A stretch of DNA of 64,000 nt from the NCBI RefSeq assembly GCF_014205225.1, contig NZ_JACHNB010000001.1, positions 6,615,501-6,679,500 of the forward strand, written 5' to 3'. The notes under the pieces are model-generated. The model saw nothing but the letters and a program-made list of their open reading frames with translations. It searched no databases and was not told where the DNA came from. Positions within the stretch are counted from its first letter, which is position 1. Each line of letters starts with the position of its first letter. The position numbers were made by a program, and so were the translations under genes. The DNA comes from Actinoplanes octamycinicus (lineage in GTDB: Bacteria > Actinomycetota > Actinomycetes > Mycobacteriales > Micromonosporaceae). Positions 59,905 to 64,000 of the stretch are shown piece after piece.

Positions 59905-62900
59905 GTGACGGTCTACCTCGCGCACGCCCCCGAGGACAGCCGGTTCGCGGCTGAGCTGCGCCGCCGGCTGGACGACTTGCGCGTGCCGGTCTGGGACGGG
60001 CCCCGTGAGCTGCGCGGCGGCAGCAAACTCACCGCGGAGATCAGCGCGGCCATCGGCGACGCGGCGCACGTGCTGGTGGTGCTCAGCCCGGCCACGGTGA
60101 ACTCGCCGCAGGTCCGCTGGGAGATCACCAAGGCGCTGGAGGTGGAGCGGGAGCGGTCCGACGGCTTCCGGGTCATCCCGGTGCTGCTGCCCGGCATCAC
60201 CCCCGACGCCCTCGACCTGTGGTTCCCGGAGCGTCCCCTGGCCGTCCCGGTCGAGGTCGGGCCGGGCGGCCTGAGCGTGGCGGTGCCGGCCCTGCTCGCG
60301 GCCCTCGACCGGCGGTCGCCCACCGACCATGAGCCACCCGGCCAGCCGGAGGCGAAGCCGGTCGAGGAACTGGTGCTCAAGCTCACCGATCCGCGGATCG
60401 AGACCGTCGACGGCAAGCGACGCGTCCGGGCCACCGCCACGCTCACCCACGAGCCGGCCCGGGACGGCACACCGCCGGTGGAGAGCCGGCGCTATCCGCT
60501 GGAGGCGCCACTCGGCCCGATCGAGGCCGCCGACCTGAAGTGGTACCTGGAGGACTACCACGTCTGGCCGGTCGGCGTCTTCCGCCAGCGCGCCGAGGAG
60601 ATCCAGAGCAAACTGCCGGTCTGGGGACGGGAACTGTACGCCGCCGCGCTCGGCCAGCCCGAGGCCCGCGAGCCGCTGACCGCCTGGGAGCACGCGGCGG
60701 CCGCCGGGGAGCGGCGGTTCTCCGTGCTGGTCGACGGCGACCTGCCGCGCGGCGCCTCGGCGGCGGACCAGGCCGACGCCCGGGAGGCCGCCACCGCGCT
60801 GCTGACCCTGCCCTGGGAGCTGCTGCACGATCAGCGCGGCTGGCTCTTCCAGGGCGGCGAACCGGTCAGGGTCCGCCGCCGCCTGCCCAACCGGGAACGC
60901 CGCGCGCCCCGCCCGACCGCGTTGCCGGTGCGGATCCTGCTGGTCAGCCCGCGTCCCGAGGTGGACGGCGACGGCAATCCGATCGGCTACATCGACCATC
61001 GGGTCAGCGCCCGGCCGCTGGTCGAGGCGGTGGAGAACCTCGGTGAGCTGGCCCGGCTCACCGTCCTGCAGCCGCCCACCTACGCGGCGCTGCAGCTTGC
61101 GCTGCAGGAGGGCGATCAAGGATTTCCGTACGACGTGGTGCACTTCGACGGCCACGGTGTCTACGACCGTCAGGTCGGCCTGGGCGGATTGTGCTTCGAG
61201 GACCCGGCCGAGCGGGAACGCCGCCGTCTCGACTTCGTCGACGCGACCCGGCTGGCCGGGCTGGTCCGCCGGCACCGGATCCCGCTGATGTTCCTGGAGG
61301 CCTGCCAGACCGCGATGTCGGAGATCGACCCGACCGCCTCGGTGGCCGCCCGCTTGCTCGACGAGGGGGTCACGTCGGTCGTCGCGATGAGCCACAGCGT
61401 CCTGGTGGAGACCGCCCGCCGGTTCGTGCAGAGCTTCTACGCCGAGCTGGCCCGTGGCGCCCGGGTCGGCGCCGCGATGCTGGCCGGGCAGCAGGCGCTG
61501 TATGCCGACCAGGCGCGCGGCCGGGTGCTCGGGGCCGGCGAGCTGCGCCTGCAGGACTGGTTCGTCCCGGTGCTCTACCAGGAGGAACAGGATCCACAGC
61601 TGATCACCGAGGTGCCGCCGGCCGCGGTCCGGCGCCTCGAAGCGACCCGTCGCCAGATCAGCCTCGGTGAGCTCCCGGAGGCGCCGGAACACCGGTTCCG
61701 CGGCCGCAGCCGGGAGCTGCTGAACCTGGAACGGCTCCTGCACCGCAAGCCGTGGGCGGTGGTGCGCGGCACCGGCGGCCAGGGCAAGACCACCCTGGCG
61801 ATCGAGCTGGCCCGCTGGCTGGTCCGCACCAACCGCTTCGAGCGCGCCGCCTTCGTCAGCCTGGAACAGCACCGGGAGGCCCGCGCGGTCCTGGACACGA
61901 TCGGGCGGCAGCTGGTCGGCCCGCAGTACACGGTCGCCCAATACCCGGACCTGGACCAGGCGAGCCAGCTGGTGGAGCGGGCGCTGTCCGACCGGCCCAC
62001 GATCGTGGTGGTGGACAACTGCGAGAGCCTTCTGCCGGACCCGGACGACGCGGTGGCCGAGATCTTCACGCTGTGCCGCCGCCTGCTCGACGCGGACCCG
62101 CGAACCAGATTCGTCTTCACCACCCGCGAGTCGCTCCCGATCCCGTTCGAGCGGCCCGCCGCGGAGCGCACGCTGGGCGCCCTGCACCCGGCCGACGCGG
62201 TCGAGCTGGTCGCCGAGGTGATGAAACAGCACGGCTGGACCCCGCCGGAGGACGACGCGGGCGAGGCTCCGCAGCAGATCACCGACTTGGTCGAGGCGGT
62301 GAACCGGCACGCCCGGGCGCTGGTGCTGCTGGCCCGGGAGGTCGCCCAGCGCGGGGTCACCGCGACCACCGCCGACCTGCGCTCCCTGATGACCCACCTG
62401 GAGGTCCGGCATCCCGGGGATCGAGAGAATTCCCTGTACGCCAGCGTGGAGCTGTCCCTGCGCCGCCTCTCCCCGGAGTCCCGCCGCCACGTGCGAGCGG
62501 TAGCGGTCTGCCACGGCGGCGTCCACTTCGCTGTCCTCACCGTGTTGACCGGCCTCACCGGCGACGCCCTCCTGCGAGTGACGGCCGAAGTGATCGATGT
62601 CGGTCTGGGCGAGGATTTGGGCGACGGTCATCTGCGCCTCGACCCGGGCCTCGCCCCGTACCTGCTCGGCGAACTGACAGCCGGCGAGATCGAAGCCCTC
62701 CGCGAAAAGTGGATCAAGGCCATGGCCGGGCTGACCGAGCAGATGAACAACGACCCGGACGTCTATCGCGCCCGCCGGCTTACCTCGGTGGAACTGCCCA
62801 ATCTGGTGGCCATGCTGGACCTGCTCCCGGGGCCGTGGCCGCCGGACGACGTGGTGACGCTCGCGCATCACGTGGAGTGCCTGTTGGAGAACCTGGGCCG

Positions 62901-64000
62901 GCCGCGAGCGCTGGCCCGGGCCGTCCAGGCGCGCGAAGCGGCCTCGGCGGAGCTGAACGGTTGGTCCGCGGCGCGGTTCCGATCCGATGGGGCGACCATC
63001 GATCGCCTGATGGAGCGCGGCGATCTCGGCGCCGTGCGCGCCGCCTCCGAACAGTTGCTCGCCAGGTGTCTCGAGGCGGGCGAGCAGGCCTACCCGCTGG
63101 CCGCGAGTGACATCGCCGCGGCATACCTGCGCCTGGGCCGGTCGCTGAACGCGATCGGTAACGCCGAGGCGGCACTGGCGCCGCTGGCTGAGGCACGCCG
63201 GCGATTCACGGCGATGACCGATGGCACCGATGATCGGATGATCAGCCTGGTGATCACCGAGATCGGCAACAGCTGTGTCCGCCTGGGCCGCCTGAGCGAC
63301 GCCGCCACCGCCTACGAGGAGGCCATCGAGCTGACGTCGAAGGCCGGTGAGCTGCGGGACGTCGCGGTCAACAAGGCTCAGCTGGCCACCGTCCGGCTGG
63401 AGCAGAAGCGGTACGACGAGGCGCTGCGGGGCTACCGGGAAACCCTCGACACCTTCCGGACCATGGGCGAGCCGCTCCGGGTCGCCGACTCCTGGTACCA
63501 GATCGCCCTCGTGTACCAGACCGCCGGTCAGTGGGATGCCGCCGAGCAGGCGCACCGGGAGGCCCTGGCGATCCGCGTCCGGGAGGACGACGTTCCTGGC
63601 CAGGCCAACAGCCTTCTCGGACTGGGCGTCGTGTCGGCAAACCGCGAGCGGTACCAGGACGCGGTCGCGTTCTTACGGCAGACCGCTGAGTTGCGCGCGC
63701 GGATGAACGATCGCCGGGGCGAGGGGAGCGCCCGTGGCAACCTCGCCCAGGCGCTGACCTTTCTCGGTCGTTACGACGAGGCCCGCCGTGAGATCGAGTC
63801 GGCGATCGCCCGCCTGGAACCGTTCGGGCATGCCGATGAGATGTGGATGGCCTGGCACATGGCGGAGCGGCTGGAGACGGCGGCCGGCCGGGCCGAGGAG
63901 GCGCTGGCCGCCCGGCGAAGGGCGAGGGACATCTACCTCGCCTACCGGCGGGCCGGCGGCGAGAGCCAGGCCAGGCTGGGCTTCGCCGTGGCGTTCTTCA
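59905..64000 (+). CDS. TIR - CHAT - NB-ARC-type NTPase - TPR protein (C-terminus outside the window)
   Basis: At least 1365 residues. Residues 1-140 are a TIR domain (VYLAHAPEDSRFAAELRRRL, HVLVVLSPATVNSPQVRWE), with Glu73 in the place of the NADase Glu. About 150-560 contains a CHAT caspase-like protease domain: His417 in VVHFDGHGVYD and Cys467 in FLEACQTAM form the dyad. About 600-900 is an AP-ATPase/NB-ARC-type STAND domain: Walker A GTGGQGKTT (622-630), Walker B TIVVVDNCE with Asp near 704. From about 1070 TPR-type helical repeats follow (CVRLGRLSDAATAYEEAIEL, ALVYQTAGQWDAAEQAHREA). A single chain thus has two effector types, a switch and a sensor. GTG 59905 is chosen; no ribosome site is seen. 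A long antisense open frame here is a composition artefact. Confidence 0.85.
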   Translation, partial: MTVYLAHAPEDSRFAAELRRRLDDLRVPVWDGPRELRGGSKLTAEISAAIGDAAHVLVVLSPATVNSPQVRWEITKALEVERERSDGFRVIPVLLPGITPDALDLWFPERPLAVPVEVGPGGLSVAVPALLAALDRRSPTDHEPPGQPEAKPVEELVLKLTDPRIETVDGKRRVRATATLTHEPARDGTPPVESRRYPLEAPLGPIEAADLKWYLEDYHVWPVGVFRQRAEEIQSKLPVWGRELYAAALGQPEAREPLTAWEHAAAAGERRFSVLVDGDLPRGASAADQADAREAATALLTLPWELLHDQRGWLFQGGEPVRVRRRLPNRERRAPRPTALPVRILLVSPRPEVDGDGNPIGYIDHRVSARPLVEAVENLGELARLTVLQPPTYAALQLALQEGDQGFPYDVVHFDGHGVYDRQVGLGGLCFEDPAERERRRLDFVDATRLAGLVRRHRIPLMFLEACQTAMSEIDPTASVAARLLDEGVTSVVAMSHSVLVETARRFVQSFYAELARGARVGAAMLAGQQALYADQARGRVLGAGELRLQDWFVPVLYQEEQDPQLITEVPPAAVRRLEATRRQISLGELPEAPEHRFRGRSRELLNLERLLHRKPWAVVRGTGGQGKTTLAIELARWLVRTNRFERAAFVSLEQHREARAVLDTIGRQLVGPQYTVAQYPDLDQASQLVERALSDRPTIVVVDNCESLLPDPDDAVAEIFTLCRRLLDADPRTRFVFTTRESLPIPFERPAAERTLGALHPADAVELVAEVMKQHGWTPPEDDAGEAPQQITDLVEAVNRHARALVLLAREVAQRGVTATTADLRSLMTHLEVRHPGDRENSLYASVELSLRRLSPESRRHVRAVAVCHGGVHFAVLTVLTGLTGDALLRVTAEVIDVGLGEDLGDGHLRLDPGLAPYLLGELTAGEIEALREKWIKAMAGLTEQMNNDPDVYRARRLTSVELPNLVAMLDLLPGPWPPDDVVTLAHHVECLLENLGRPRALARAVQAREAASAELNGWSAARFRSDGATIDRLMERGDLGAVRAASEQLLARCLEAGEQAYPLAASDIAAAYLRLGRSLNAIGNAEAALAPLAEARRRFTAMTDGTDDRMISLVITEIGNSCVRLGRLSDAATAYEEAIELTSKAGELRDVAVNKAQLATVRLEQKRYDEALRGYRETLDTFRTMGEPLRVADSWYQIALVYQTAGQWDAAEQAHREALAIRVREDDVPGQANSLLGLGVVSANRERYQDAVAFLRQTAELRARMNDRRGEGSARGNLAQALTFLGRYDEARREIESAIARLEPFGHADEMWMAWHMAERLETAAGRAEEALAARRRARDIYLAYRRAGGESQARLGFAVAFF

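Noticed and set aside
59296..63555. A 1419-codon open frame on the minus strand opposite the TIR-CHAT gene
   Set aside because: It is the mirror of a GC-rich gene: its translation is Arg/Gly/Pro/His-rich without domain structure, and the plus strand encodes four recognisable domains.

Overview
The window is high-GC, gene-dense DNA with strong G/C third-position bias, GTG starts, 4-base start/stop overlaps and many leaderless promoters (a TANNNT hexamer ending 6-7 bases before the start codon). Gene content (SPW-repeat protein, DUF6582 protein, CBS-BON protein, MEDS-STAS protein, several STAND-like proteins, an hut operon of HutU / M20 hydrolase / HutF / HutI) points to a filamentous actinomycete chromosome, most likely Micromonosporaceae (Actinoplanes-like). 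This is inferred from content; no rRNA or marker gene is present.

Layout. 1-12.4 kb: housekeeping and accessory genes: an M15 peptidase lipoprotein, an APH-fold kinase, a SRPBCC protein, a TRIC-type channel, a drug-efflux-type ABC operon (ATPase plus two permeases), a secreted cutinase and an alpha/beta hydrolase lipoprotein, with a SnoaL-like remnant and a tRNA-like fragment between them. 12.4-20.1 kb: a tightly coupled histidine-degradation operon hutH-hutU-M20 hydrolase-hutF-hutI, with a divergent IclR regulator and a palindrome between them. 20.1-34.2 kb: three IS110-family elements, two of which look identical. They enclose first a single unknown gene and then an 8.4-kb block with a urea-type ABC transporter (urtABCDE), an NCS1-type permease and two paralogous TetR regulators. 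All three IS copies sit at the same place in a dispersed genomic repeat that folds into a hairpin. 34.3-43.2 kb: an MFS/ROK pair, an MBL hydrolase, a secreted lipase, a MEDS-STAS protein, a YnfA protein, and an ArsR-ArsC fusion / VOC / ChrA metal-oxyanion operon with a clear ArsR-type operator. 43.2-47.9 kb: minisatellites, a TetR/hydrolase divergent pair and small unknown proteins. 47.7-53.5 kb: a four-gene operon of unknown function: an EgtD-like methyltransferase, a second methyltransferase with an unknown N-terminal domain, a degenerate P-loop NTPase fused to a cyclase-like alpha/alpha toroid, and a small membrane protein. 53.5-64 kb: a minisatellite-rich stretch with a NADAR-family gene, a LexA/S24-like protein, a flavodoxin, a CBS-BON protein, a repeat-linker lipoprotein and a CAP protein. 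It ends in a very large TIR-CHAT-NB-ARC-TPR protein that runs off the window.

The strongest candidates for something undescribed are the TIR-CHAT-NTPase-TPR protein with its abutting minisatellite, the methyltransferase/NTPase-toroid/membrane operon, and the IS110 elements targeting a covarying structured repeat. Genes in the last region (TIR, NADAR, caspase-like CHAT) fit NAD/ADP-ribose-linked conflict or cell-death biology, but no functional link between them is shown by the sequence.
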